Below, in pieces: positions 1-7,462 of a DNA stretch of 42,453 bases (positions are counted from its first letter, which is position 1; each line of letters starts with the position of its first letter). The DNA is taken from the NCBI GenBank assembly GCA_949285145.1, contig CASDXQ010000006.1:1-42453 (forward strand), written 5' to 3'. This DNA is from an uncultured Spirochaetales bacterium (GTDB lineage Bacteria > Spirochaetota > Spirochaetia > Sphaerochaetales > Sphaerochaetaceae). Under the pieces are notes generated by a model. That model worked only from the letters and a program-made list of their open reading frames with translations. It searched no databases and was not told the origin of the DNA. The position numbers and the translations under genes were made by a program.

Positions 1-442
1 GCAAAGCAGGGTTTGGGGAAGGCACTCCCCAACAAGTTTCCCGCGAGGGGCAAAACCGCAGAATTGCGGATTTTGGCACCGTGGTAGAAACTTGCTCTGA
101 AAAACTGCCGCTTTCCCTCTGTGCGGCTGCTCTCAATATCTACAAAACCGAAGCCGGGCAAAAAGACGGAAAATCCGGCGGCTTTTTTCTTTTGCCATTC
201 CTGCAATTCACAAGGGCGGCTTGGCTGGCTTCCGTCAATATAGCGATTGCGGCGGCGTGTTCTGCCCGCTTTTGTTCCCCTCCACGGATAGAAACGGAAA
301 ATGCCAAACGCTCCTTTGAATTTCTTCATCACTACTACGGTAGACAAGTGCCGTTCTGCTAAATCCGGCAAAACTTTTTAGGGCAAACTTCCCCGTCACT
401 CCCTACTACAACGGGAATGTGCTTTTTGCCAAAAATGGACGC
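1..442. other. Non-coding end of conjugative element, candidate oriT region
   Basis: I see no convincing gene here. Two inverted repeats are visible: TTGGGGA (13-19) pairs with TCCCCAA (26-32), and CCGCA (56-60) pairs with TGCGG (65-69) inside a longer imperfect arm of about 50-76. A minus-strand reading frame is open from an ATG at 329 off the left edge, but it has no recognisable domain and a second minus frame overlaps it, so I do not call it. The position beyond the orf8-like gene of a Tn916/Tn1549-type element, together with stacked hairpins, is compatible with an origin of transfer or a pre-mobC leader. That role is inference. Confidence 0.35.
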
Positions 443-476
443 AAAAAAAGCAGCAAATCTTTTCAGACTTACTGCT
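443..476 (-). terminator. Intrinsic terminator of the orf8/sigma operon
   Basis: Read on the minus strand, a 12-bp stem (AGCAGTAAGTCT against AGATTTGCTGCT, two G-T wobbles) closes on a GAAA tetraloop and is followed directly by seven T. It lies 37 bases downstream of the stop of the small helix-turn-helix gene, so it should end the transcript carrying the sigma-factor-like gene and that gene. Confidence 0.85.
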
Positions 477-512
477 TGTATGCCGCTGTGATTGGCGGCG
501 GGTATTCAGTTG

Positions 513-710
513 TTAGCGGTCAAAGCGAAACTTGAACAGGCTTTCTATCAGTTTTTGAACGATATACTCCTGCATTTCCACATTGATGTGACCGTCCATT
601 TTGGAATAAGTGCGGATATATCCGGCATAATGGGAAAGGACAGCGGCAACGGCTTCCGGGTCGCCCTCGCTTGCCTTGACTATCGTTTCATAGGGGAGTA
701 GCTGGCTCAT
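513..710 (-). CDS. Small helix-turn-helix conjugative-element protein (orf8-like)
   Basis: This 65-residue protein resembles the small helix-turn-helix proteins encoded next to the sigma-like gene in Tn916/Tn1549-type elements. These are thought to act with the sigma-like protein in control of element excision and transfer. The family resemblance is recalled from sequence character (MSQLLPYETIVKASEGD start, a central YI-Y-K segment, QEYIVQKLIESLFKF end). A GGAGGG ribosome-binding site lies 8 bases before the ATG. Its 5' end overlaps the 3' end of the upstream sigma gene by 23 bases, which implies translational coupling. It is cytoplasmic, with no signal peptide or membrane segment. Confidence 0.8.
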   Translation of the reverse strand: MSQLLPYETIVKASEGDPEAVAAVLSHYAGYIRTYSKMDGHINVEMQEYIVQKLIESLFKFRFDR

Positions 711-1146
711 GGTGTATGCCCTCCAACTCTGCCCGTAGCTGCTGCAAGATAAGCCGTATGCGCCGCCCTGTGGTGCTGCGTGTCCGTCCGTACCGCTTGC
801 CGATTTCCTTATGGGTCAGGCGTTGGAAGTAGTACAGAAAAATGATTTCCTGCTCTGTTTCCGGCAGAGAGGACAGGGCGGCGGCAAGGCTCGGATTTTC
901 TAATAGAATGGTCTGACCGCAAGCTGTAAATGGGTATTCATCACTTGTCGGCGGCTCGGCAAAATATTCATCTGTGGTACTGAATGGATAATGCTTTTCG
1001 CCTATCAGATAGTCAAGGGATATTTCCCGACTGCGGCGGCTGCGTATGCTCCGGGCTGCGTCTATGGCAGCGTGGCGAATGACAATCCGGCAAAAGGCAT
1101 TGTGCGTGTGTCTGATATGCTCTTGATATTTTTCGTATTCAGTCAT
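688..1146 (-). CDS. Sigma-70-family-like regulator of conjugative element (orf7-like)
   Basis: This 152-residue protein has the layout of a short sigma-70-family protein of Tn916/Tn1549-like elements. A conserved N-terminal CRIVIRHAAIDAARSIRSRR segment resembles region 2, and a C-terminal helix-turn-helix (LPETEQEIIFLYYFQRLTHKEIGKRYG split over region 4) carries the QRLTHKEI recognition part. I chose the ATG at 1146 rather than the longer frame because GGGGGA sits 7 bases upstream. In the family it activates element genes needed for excision and transfer. It is cotranscribed with the downstream orf8-like gene and overlaps it. Confidence 0.85.
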   Translation of the reverse strand: MTEYEKYQEHIRHTHNAFCRIVIRHAAIDAARSIRSRRSREISLDYLIGEKHYPFSTTDEYFAEPPTSDEYPFTACGQTILLENPSLAAALSSLPETEQEIIFLYYFQRLTHKEIGKRYGRTRSTTGRRIRLILQQLRAELEGIHHEPATPL

Positions 1147-1173
1147 GGAAAATCCCCCTTTCTGAATAATGGC

Positions 1174-1206
1174 AGAGGGCGGCAGCACTCCTTGCTGTCG
1201 CCCTCT
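1174..1206. other. GC-rich 13-bp hairpin upstream of the sigma-like gene
   Basis: AGAGGGCGGCAGC (1174-1186) pairs with GCTGTCGCCCTCT (1194-1206), with one G-T wobble and a 7-base loop. On the minus strand it lies between the KTR gene and the start of the sigma-like gene. No T-run follows, so a simple intrinsic terminator is unlikely. It may be an attenuator-like leader structure or a readthrough barrier. Confidence 0.5.
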
Positions 1207-1244
1207 TGATTACCGAACAGCAAAGACAGGCTCGGCTGGGTTTG

Positions 1245-1445
1245 CTATTGGCTCTGCGTCTTTGTGGATGGCTCTGATATAATTTTAATTTTCAATTCTT
1301 CAACTTCTATCAGACTTTCCTTTTTGCATTTCGGACAGAACAGAGGAAAGTATTTTAATACTGTATCTGCCCTTATCTTATTTCTTGTCTTGTTACCACA
1401 AACAGGGCATAATATCCATTTTTCTTGTTGTTCCATTTCAGGCAC
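1245..1445 (-). CDS. Cysteine-rich KTR domain protein
   Basis: The 66-residue product has two paired cysteine knuckles (CPVCGNKTR and FCPKCKKE) expected to hold one zinc ion, plus the KTR-type NKTRNKIRADTVLKYFPLFC core. It matches the cysteine-rich KTR proteins carried as cargo in Tn916-like elements of Firmicutes. Their function is unknown. The likely start is a GTG, with GGAG 7 bases upstream inside the last codons of the flavodoxin gene; an in-frame ATG at 1436 is the alternative. It is the last gene of the TetR-flavodoxin-KTR operon. Confidence 0.85.
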   Translation of the reverse strand: MPEMEQQEKWILCPVCGNKTRNKIRADTVLKYFPLFCPKCKKESLIEVEELKIKIISEPSTKTQSQ

Positions 1446-1449
1446 ATTG

Positions 1450-1968
1450 TTACTCCAAACACTTCAAAATAGGCTCAATATATTTCTTATCTGAAATATC
1501 ATAAGACGAAGATATAATTTTTATCATTTCTTCATCTTCTTCCGTTTTATCTTTCTTTGCCTTGAGCGATTTAATGAATATCTTCATCATAAGTCTTGAT
1601 GGGGCAGACATTTTTTCATAATTAAAGCCACCCGGACAATAGAACACATTTACTCTATTTAATTCTGATTCGCTGAAATTCTTTTTAAGTGCGGGTTCAA
1701 TTTCTGGATTATCTAATGGACTTCCACCAACACAAAACGCAATTAGCTTTTTGTCTGTCCATTTATCTATATTGTTTTTGAACCAACTGAGCTTACTAAT
1801 GCTTCCTGCACACGCCCAACCTCCAAACACGATTGCTCCATATACGGACAAATTTTTCTTTTTTGCTTCGGATAGTTCAAAACAATCAGCGTCTGTTGCT
1901 TCTGCTATCCACTCGGCATAACGCTTTGTAAAACCTGTTTGTGAATTATATATTACTGCTGTTTTCAT
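1450..1968 (-). CDS. Flavodoxin domain protein
   Basis: The 172-residue protein begins with a flavodoxin-type FMN-binding loop (IYNSQTGFTKRYA, residues about 6-18). It continues with the second flavin-contact region (FGGWACAGSISKL, about 48-60) and a CVGGSP segment, as in the HemG-like flavodoxin family. It would bind FMN and act as a cytoplasmic electron carrier or oxidoreductase. Its start codon follows the TetR stop codon directly (TAAATG), so the two are translated together and likely share repression by TetR. It is element cargo of Firmicutes type. The substrate is unknown. Confidence 0.85.
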   Translation of the reverse strand: MKTAVIYNSQTGFTKRYAEWIAEATDADCFELSEAKKKNLSVYGAIVFGGWACAGSISKLSWFKNNIDKWTDKKLIAFCVGGSPLDNPEIEPALKKNFSESELNRVNVFYCPGGFNYEKMSAPSRLMMKIFIKSLKAKKDKTEEDEEMIKIISSSYDISDKKYIEPILKCLE

Positions 1969-2541
1969 TTATTCGCTTTCCTTTCTTTCTAACGCTGCTT
2001 TCAAAAACGCGTGATAGGCTTGCTCCTGCTGAAAATAGATTTCATCTGTTGATATTCCCGGCGTTGATACAGAAAAAATTGTTCCAATACCAATGGTATA
2101 AATCAGCATATTCAAATGTAATTGCTTTGCGCTTTCCAAACTGATTTTTAGCTTTTCCGATATACTTCTCGCTACCTGCGGATTTGCTTCTGCTTGGTAT
2201 AAATCTTCTAAAGACGCTATGTTTTTTCTTTCTTGCAGAATGAAGATTTTCAAAATATGCGGCTCATCTTTTGCAAGCTGTATATATGCCTGTCCGGTGC
2301 TGCGAAACAAATCATTTTTATCAATGTGCGAAGCTATATACCCTTGTATAAAATTCCTTACTTTATCACATACATCATTCCGTAGCCCGTCCATATTGTT
2401 ACAGTAACTATAAATCGGCTGCACGGAACAACCTATCTTCTGTGCAATACTCTTTACAATAACCTGTTCCATTCCACCTTGTCGTGCAAGTTCAAAAGCG
2501 GCATTGACTACCATTTCTTTTGTAATTCGTTGTTTTGGCAT
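1969..2541 (-). CDS. TetR/AcrR family transcriptional regulator
   Basis: The 190-residue protein has an N-terminal TetR helix-turn-helix (ITKEMVVNAAFELARQGG, then VKSIAQKIGCSVQPIYSYC, residues about 6-47) and a helical C-terminal ligand/dimer domain. AGGAGGT lies 6 bases before the ATG. Immediately upstream is a perfect 39-bp palindrome, the obvious operator for autorepression and for control of the flavodoxin and KTR genes behind it. The ligand cannot be read from the sequence. The Firmicutes-type ribosome-binding site is stronger than those of most resident genes in the window. Confidence 0.9.
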   Translation of the reverse strand: MPKQRITKEMVVNAAFELARQGGMEQVIVKSIAQKIGCSVQPIYSYCNNMDGLRNDVCDKVRNFIQGYIASHIDKNDLFRSTGQAYIQLAKDEPHILKIFILQERKNIASLEDLYQAEANPQVARSISEKLKISLESAKQLHLNMLIYTIGIGTIFSVSTPGISTDEIYFQQEQAYHAFLKAALERKESE

Positions 2542-2556
2542 TTTCTACCTCCTTGC

Positions 2557-2595
2557 ATAATGTAGTTATATAAATAATTTATATAACTACATTAT
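2557..2595. promoter_or_regulatory. Perfect 39-bp palindrome, TetR operator/promoter
   Basis: Arms at 2557-2575 and 2577-2595 are perfect inverted repeats around one central base (2576). Each arm contains AATGTAGTTATATAAAT. Read on the minus strand, the right part offers -10-like TATAAT/TATATA sequences, so bound TetR would block the promoter of its own operon. It lies only 16 bases upstream of the tetR start codon. Confidence 0.85.
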
Positions 2596-2623
2596 AATTT
2601 AGGGACTGCTTGTATGTCAATAG

Positions 2624-2794
2624 GCTTCAAAGAAAAGTTACAAATATGAGAAATTGGAGCATGGGCTTAATGCTGCTCCAATTTCGTATGGTAATATTTT
2701 GTTGCTCGGAATAGCGGCGGGGCTGGCTGTCCTTGTCTTGTTTTGTTGTGCTTCTTTATTAACCATGAGCATTTTCTGGCGGCATATCTTATAA
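2624..2794 (+). pseudogene. Possible C-terminal fragment of an element membrane protein
   Basis: This open stretch of 56 codons lacks an early start codon and encodes KYEKLEHGLNAAPISYG followed by one hydrophobic segment (NILLLGIAAGLAVLVLF). That looks like the tail of a membrane protein cut off at an insertion or deletion point. The stretch also contains a 12-bp hairpin (GAAATTGGAGCA 2650-2661 with TGCTCCAATTTC 2674-2685) with no T-run. It marks the boundary zone between the conjugative element and the resident MFS gene. I do not recognise the parent gene, and it may be chance coding. Confidence 0.3.
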
Positions 2795-2830
2795 ATGGAG
2801 ACTGTTTCAGCTATGCTGACGGCAGTCTCT

Positions 2831-4033
2831 TCATTTTTCTGATTCCTTCTGCCGGTTCTTTATCACCGCATGTACACCGATCTGTATCAAAAGAAGAAAG
2901 AATGCAAGGGAAGCAAGGAACAGAAGCACATTTGAGTATCCCAGCTTCTGGTATATCCCGCCTCCGAATGATGCACCTGTGACCTGCCCTACAGTGAGAA
3001 CACACTCATGAATGACCATTCTTCTTCCCCTGTCAAGCGCACCTGCTGCACTGTGGAAGATGGAGAAACTGTAACACTGTGCAAACAGAACTCCGAAAAG
3101 AATGAAGAAAAGCGCAATTGACAAAACGCTTCTGCCTGCAGAGAAAACAAATGCGAGCATCACGAAAATTGCCTGACAAAGATAAATATACCAGGCCTTG
3201 AACTGCCAGAAGCGCACCCTTCCAAGCGCCATGAAGGCAAAACAGGTTGCAAGACCCCGCAGGAGAAGCAGGAAGCCGCTTGTCTTCTCCGTAAGAAAAA
3301 GTTCTTCCTGTGCATACATCGGAAAAATGTTCAGGACAACGGATAGTGCCGAATAGACAATGAAAACAGCAATCCAGGAATCATAGCGCAGCGGCGTGCT
3401 GTGATCGCTTCTCTCTTCATCTTTTTCATTTGTCTTTATATATTCCCTCTCTGGCACAAGGGCTCTTACTGATGGGCAGGATGCAGCCAGAAGCTGAAAA
3501 ACAATGGCAATGAGCACAAAAAGCACAGCAGCTCCCGCAAGTGCGGCAGATGGTGAATAAGTCACAAGAAATGCCGTCACGTAAGGAGAGATGCCGGTAC
3601 CGAAAGACCATGAGAAATTGAATGCGCTTGTAAGTCTGTTAAGCCGGCTTCCTTCCGCTCCCCTTGTAATCCATGCCTCGATCTGAGGCCACAGCATGCT
3701 CATGAAAAACCCGTAAAGAATGAGAAAAAAGAAAACCAGCGGAATGCCTGCTGTTCTTGTTATCAGAAAAGAAGACAGTGCCATCCCGAGAACTGAAACG
3801 GTCACAACCTTGTACGGCCTGAATCTCTGATAAAAGCCGCCCAGTGCAAGACAGCAGATCAGATAAACACTTGTATAAGTGCTTGCCGCCGCACCGACAA
3901 CAGCTGCGGATGCCTCAAGCGTATAACGCAGGTAGTAGACCAGAGCCAGATTCACCATGCTTATCGTAAGCTGCCCCAGCAGCGATGCTGCATTAAGTGC
4001 CCAGAACTGAGCCTTCTCTTCTCTTTCTTTCAT
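2831..4033 (-). CDS. MFS transporter
   Basis: The 400-residue protein is hydrophobic throughout, with about 12 membrane segments in two halves separated by a charged loop (residues about 195-215, EREYIKTNEKDEERSDHS). This is the major facilitator layout. A GGFYQRFRPYK loop after the second helix sits where MFS motif A is found. The transported compound cannot be deduced. No Shine-Dalgarno is visible; TACAGT lies 7 bases before the ATG. It is the first resident gene after the foreign element and diverges from the small coiled-coil gene with only 46 bases between them. Confidence 0.85.
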   Translation of the reverse strand: MKEREEKAQFWALNAASLLGQLTISMVNLALVYYLRYTLEASAAVVGAAASTYTSVYLICCLALGGFYQRFRPYKVVTVSVLGMALSSFLITRTAGIPLVFFFLILYGFFMSMLWPQIEAWITRGAEGSRLNRLTSAFNFSWSFGTGISPYVTAFLVTYSPSAALAGAAVLFVLIAIVFQLLAASCPSVRALVPEREYIKTNEKDEERSDHSTPLRYDSWIAVFIVYSALSVVLNIFPMYAQEELFLTEKTSGFLLLLRGLATCFAFMALGRVRFWQFKAWYIYLCQAIFVMLAFVFSAGRSVLSIALFFILFGVLFAQCYSFSIFHSAAGALDRGRRMVIHECVLTVGQVTGASFGGGIYQKLGYSNVLLFLASLAFFLLLIQIGVHAVIKNRQKESEK

Positions 4034-4037
4034 AAAA

Positions 4038-4048
4038 CGTACTGTACG
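4038..4048. promoter_or_regulatory. Short palindrome in divergent MFS/coiled-coil promoter
   Basis: CGTAC-T-GTACG is a perfect 11-bp palindrome within the 46-base divergent spacer. It overlaps the presumed minus-strand -10 (TACAGT) of the MFS gene. It could be an operator, but its short length makes chance possible. Confidence 0.3.
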
Positions 4049-4079
4049 CTTTTCCCTGTTATTATGCTAGAATGCAGGT

Positions 4080-4334
4080 ATGGAAGAGATTGAAAAACTT
4101 GCGAAGGAAGTCATTGAGAAGAAGCTTGATCTCATAGAAACGGCAATAGAAAACCGCATTGATCCTCTGCTTCTTGAATACCATACCGCATTGCTGGGCG
4201 GGGACATGCAAAAAGCTGAAAGATTGAAAACCGGAATTGATGAGAAGGAAAGGAGCAGAAAGGAGCTTGAGGATGAGCTCCGGAGACTGGGGGATGAAAT
4301 TGGAAGCAGGAAAAAGCATCCTTGCATGACATAA
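4080..4334 (+). CDS. Small coiled-coil protein of unknown function
   Basis: The 84-residue product is highly charged and predicted to be almost entirely helical (EKLAKEVIEKKLDLIETA, then KAERLKTGIDEKERSRKELEDEL in pieces), with a heptad-like pattern suggesting a coiled coil. I recognise no family. TAGAAT lies 6 bases before the ATG and the only purine-rich stretch (GCAGG) is too close to act as a ribosome-binding site, so a leaderless transcript is possible. It is transcribed away from the MFS gene. The glycosyltransferase starts 108 bases downstream, with a weak TATAAA in between. Confidence 0.6.
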   Translation: MEEIEKLAKEVIEKKLDLIETAIENRIDPLLLEYHTALLGGDMQKAERLKTGIDEKERSRKELEDELRRLGDEIGSRKKHPCMT

Positions 4335-4442
4335 TCGGTGATTTTTCAAAAGAAAACCGGTTACTGGCAGTTTCCCTATTTAAAAAAACACAGTTTTAAG
4401 GTTAAAATCAACTGATATAAAAGCAAAAACAGGTAGACGAAT

Positions 4443-5660
4443 ATGAAGATACTGCTGTGCACTGACCGTTATTACCCTGCAATAAGCGGTGTTGTCACTT
4501 CAGTGATGACACTCAGAAAGTACCTTGAAGCAGCCGGTCATGAAACACGAATCCTGACACTTTCAGACACTGTCTCTTCACATGTGTGCAATGATATCGT
4601 CTATATCGGCAGTTTTGATGCGGAGAAAATCTATCCGGATGTCAGGATAAAACACCCGGTAAACAAAGCCAATCTTGACTCTCTCATCAAGTGGCATCCT
4701 GATATAATACACTGCCACACGGAATTTTCGACATTTTTCCTGGCAAAGCACATATACAGAGCCTGCCGCTGTCCGATGGTGCTTACCTACCATACGGACT
4801 ATGAGGACTATGTTCACTATGTCGCCCTGAGCCGGAAATTCGGCCGCAAACTCGTGATGAGATACATACGCTATGTATGCAAATACATGACCCGTGTGAT
4901 CTCCCCTACGGAAAAAACCGCGGAAATCCTGCGCAGCTACCGCATTCCATCTCAGATCAGCATCATTCCCACTGGGCTTGACCTGGAACGTTTCACCCGC
5001 AAGGGAAGCGAAGAGGAACTGGAGAGAATCAGAAAGCATCATGGTATAAGAAATGATATTCCCACCATGATTTATGTAGGCAGACTCGGCAAAGAGAAAA
5101 ACCTCACTGAAATAGTCGACTTCCTGGTAAAATATGAAAAAGAAGATTTCCAGTTTGTGATTGTAGGTGACGGGCCGGACAGGGCTGAGATAGAAGCACA
5201 TGTGAAAAACAGCAGGATAGCTTCCAGGACAATCTTCACAGGAATGATCAGACAGGAGGAGATAGGAATCTATTACCAGCTCGGGAACCTGTTTCTTTCC
5301 GCTTCAACCAGCGAAACACAGGGGCTTACATACATCGAGGCAATGGCATCAGGAACCCCCCTGCTGTGCCGCAGGGACAAATGTCTTGACGGTGTTGTCG
5401 AAGACGGTGTGAACGGATTTCTTTTTGAGAATGAAAGTGAGTTCCGCAGCAAGATAGAGTACTTCTTCTCGCACAAAGAAGAATGGCCGTCAATAAAGAA
5501 AAAGGCTCAGGATAAAGTCATGGAAAGATACGGAGCCGTGAAATTTGCCTCGGATATACAGAAGCTTTATGAAGAAGCCGTGAGGGATTTCCGCCCTTAT
5601 AAGCCAAGTCTGCTGCACTTTATCTATATAAAGCTCGTGGAAAGTCTGCCGTGGGTGTGA
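4443..5660 (+). CDS. GT4 family glycosyltransferase (diacylglycerol glucosyltransferase-like)
   Basis: The 405-residue enzyme has the GT-B fold signature. An N-terminal MKILLCTDRYYPAISGVVTS acceptor domain contains the HTDYEDYVHY region typical of diacylglycerol alpha-glucosyltransferases. The C-terminal GT4 domain has GRLGKEKNL and the EX7E motif (ETQGLTYIE, residues about 290-298) for nucleotide-sugar binding. It probably adds a hexose to diacylglycerol or a related lipid at the inner membrane face; specificity is inference. The protein is a clear paralog of the GT4 at 18472-19635. The ribosome-binding site is weak. Confidence 0.85.
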   Translation: MKILLCTDRYYPAISGVVTSVMTLRKYLEAAGHETRILTLSDTVSSHVCNDIVYIGSFDAEKIYPDVRIKHPVNKANLDSLIKWHPDIIHCHTEFSTFFLAKHIYRACRCPMVLTYHTDYEDYVHYVALSRKFGRKLVMRYIRYVCKYMTRVISPTEKTAEILRSYRIPSQISIIPTGLDLERFTRKGSEEELERIRKHHGIRNDIPTMIYVGRLGKEKNLTEIVDFLVKYEKEDFQFVIVGDGPDRAEIEAHVKNSRIASRTIFTGMIRQEEIGIYYQLGNLFLSASTSETQGLTYIEAMASGTPLLCRRDKCLDGVVEDGVNGFLFENESEFRSKIEYFFSHKEEWPSIKKKAQDKVMERYGAVKFASDIQKLYEEAVRDFRPYKPSLLHFIYIKLVESLPWV

Positions 5661-5712
5661 CAACTCTCCAAGCTGAAGGCAGCTTTCCTTTCCGGGAGAT
5701 TTTCCTGCTTCC

Positions 5713-6168
5713 TTAAGAACAGGGAACAGGCTCATCAGCACAGTCCAGCGCATCAAGCAGGTAATCCATCATATAAGGAAGCACATATTCATCCCTGAGC
5801 TCTACTGACAGACCTTCCATTTCTTCTTTCTCACCATTGCCGTAGATCACGAGTCTGGCAGGAGAGAGAAATCCTCTGGTGCCGTATTCCCTCTGGATTT
5901 CCTTTACTGATTCGCCAGTTGAGGATGCAAGGGAACGCAGGTCAATGGATTCCAGAGAGACAACACACACTGTGTCACCGCCATGCTTTGCAATAAGAGA
6001 ATAATGTATATAGACAATGTCCTCGCCGGAAGCCGACGGCGGCATTTTCTCGAACAGGATATCAATATCGCCGGCAGTGAACCGTCTGACAATATTCACA
6101 CCTTCTCCGGGCAGCGACGGAAAATCATGACGGGTTAACGGAATACAGGACGAAATATCGACAAGCAT
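5713..6168 (-). CDS. Hypothetical protein coupled to YihY gene
   Basis: The 151-residue protein is not recognised. It is soluble with a mixed alpha/beta composition, no signal peptide and no membrane helix. I place the start at the ATG one base after the YihY stop codon (TGATATG), with GGAG inside the YihY tail as ribosome-binding site; an earlier ATG at 6195 would overlap. It is the third gene of the hydrolase-YihY operon, so it may act with YihY at the envelope. It converges with the GT4 gene, 52 bases away. Confidence 0.7.
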   Translation of the reverse strand: MLVDISSCIPLTRHDFPSLPGEGVNIVRRFTAGDIDILFEKMPPSASGEDIVYIHYSLIAKHGGDTVCVVSLESIDLRSLASSTGESVKEIQREYGTRGFLSPARLVIYGNGEKEEMEGLSVELRDEYVLPYMMDYLLDALDCADEPVPCS

Positions 6169-6169
6169 A

Positions 6170-7462
6170 TCACACACGCTCCAGAAGATTCTCAAGTGTC
6201 AGGGAGGCAAATGCCTCTTCCGAACAGTTTTTCACCTGCTCGGCAACAGCCTGACCTGCCGTTGTGATCTCAGAATGAGCATCAAACCCATATATGGCAT
6301 CAAAAATTTCCCTGAGATATATCTGATCGAGAGGACGGGCAGGTACATAGCTGGCGCTTTTGCCTTTATTGATCTCTATGATCAGGTGATTTTCACTGAG
6401 AAGTCCGATGTATCCTCCAAGAACGGATGGAGTGATTGCCAGCTTTCTTGAAAGATTCTTGCGTGTTATCGCTCCGTTTCCTTTTTTATATCTGTCACCA
6501 ATGACCATCATCATGTTTACGGCATCCGTGAGCTGGCGCGATGGGGTCTCCGCCTCACCTGACAGCTGGCTTGATTCCGGCTTGAACTGATGAACGTAAA
6601 TCACTTCCGCACTCACCAGGATGATATACCAGCAGGCATAAAGGAAGACAAGAAGGAAAAGCACAGCGGCAAGGGAACCGTATATGACAGAATATCCCAC
6701 GGTACGGGACACGATGGTTTTGAATACCGCGAAAAGGACAACCAGGCAGACAGCCCCGGTTATCGATCCGAGCAGAGCCGAACGGGAGCGGATCTTTGTA
6801 TTCGGCACAAAATAATACAGCAGGAACAGAACAGCTGTGATACCGATGAAACTCACCAGTGAGGAAAGCATATCCTTAAGCACATTCGCAGGTTTTGCCT
6901 GTCCGTCATTCACGACACTGACTGCATAGCTCATAAAGGAAGTGTTGAATGAAATGATGACGGCAAGAAACACCACGCCCACAAGCAGGAATGTAAGGAA
7001 TGCAGTGAAGCGCCTGAAATTTCCGCTGCTGGGTTCCGTCCTGAAAATCTGATTTATCACCATGTATACTTTATTGACAAGAAAAGTCGCTGTTATGATG
7101 AATGAAACAAGACCGAAGACGCCAAGTCCCATCGCATTTGTCGAGAACTGCTGGATGAGAAGAAGCAGCTGATCCCCCATTGTCGGGCCGAAAATATCCT
7201 CAAGAAGAGCCTCAAGGACGGACATGAAAGGCTGAAGCAGATTGAATACTGTCAGAAATGCGATGAAGAAAGTGACACACGGCACAATAGCCACAAGCGT
7301 GGAATAAACCAGCCCTGATGCCATTATCGTGACATTGCTCTGGCCAATGCCCTGCACTGCCCTGATGATTACAAATCCGATGTCCTCCATCAGATCCATG
7401 AACCTTCCTTTAGGTTCGCTCTTATGTCCGTTTTCCTCTGGAATACCTGTACTGTCACTCAT
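6170..7462 (-). CDS. YihY/BrkB family membrane protein with winged-helix-like tail
   Basis: The 430-residue protein has the YihY/virulence factor BrkB core: a first helix region with MASGLVYSTLVAIVPC, then about six membrane segments through residue 275. In the family this core is an inner-membrane protein of unclear transport role. A cytoplasmic C-terminal part (about 290-430) looks like a winged helix (ITRKNLSRKLAITPSVLGGY followed by LSENHLI). Its start overlaps the hydrolase stop by four bases (ATGA), and the next gene begins one base after its stop, so the three form one operon. Confidence 0.9.
   Translation of the reverse strand: MSDSTGIPEENGHKSEPKGRFMDLMEDIGFVIIRAVQGIGQSNVTIMASGLVYSTLVAIVPCVTFFIAFLTVFNLLQPFMSVLEALLEDIFGPTMGDQLLLLIQQFSTNAMGLGVFGLVSFIITATFLVNKVYMVINQIFRTEPSSGNFRRFTAFLTFLLVGVVFLAVIISFNTSFMSYAVSVVNDGQAKPANVLKDMLSSLVSFIGITAVLFLLYYFVPNTKIRSRSALLGSITGAVCLVVLFAVFKTIVSRTVGYSVIYGSLAAVLFLLVFLYACWYIILVSAEVIYVHQFKPESSQLSGEAETPSRQLTDAVNMMMVIGDRYKKGNGAITRKNLSRKLAITPSVLGGYIGLLSENHLIIEINKGKSASYVPARPLDQIYLREIFDAIYGFDAHSEITTAGQAVAEQVKNCSEEAFASLTLENLLERV

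Noticed and set aside
81-362. 93-codon plus-strand frame at the left edge
   Set aside because: It has low-complexity, alanine/cysteine-rich translation, no ribosome-binding site, and lies in the hairpin-rich presumed non-coding end of the element.
4578-5201. Long minus-strand frame inside the GT4 gene
   Set aside because: The plus-strand frame has full GT4 motifs. The opposite frame is a codon-bias shadow with no domain character.
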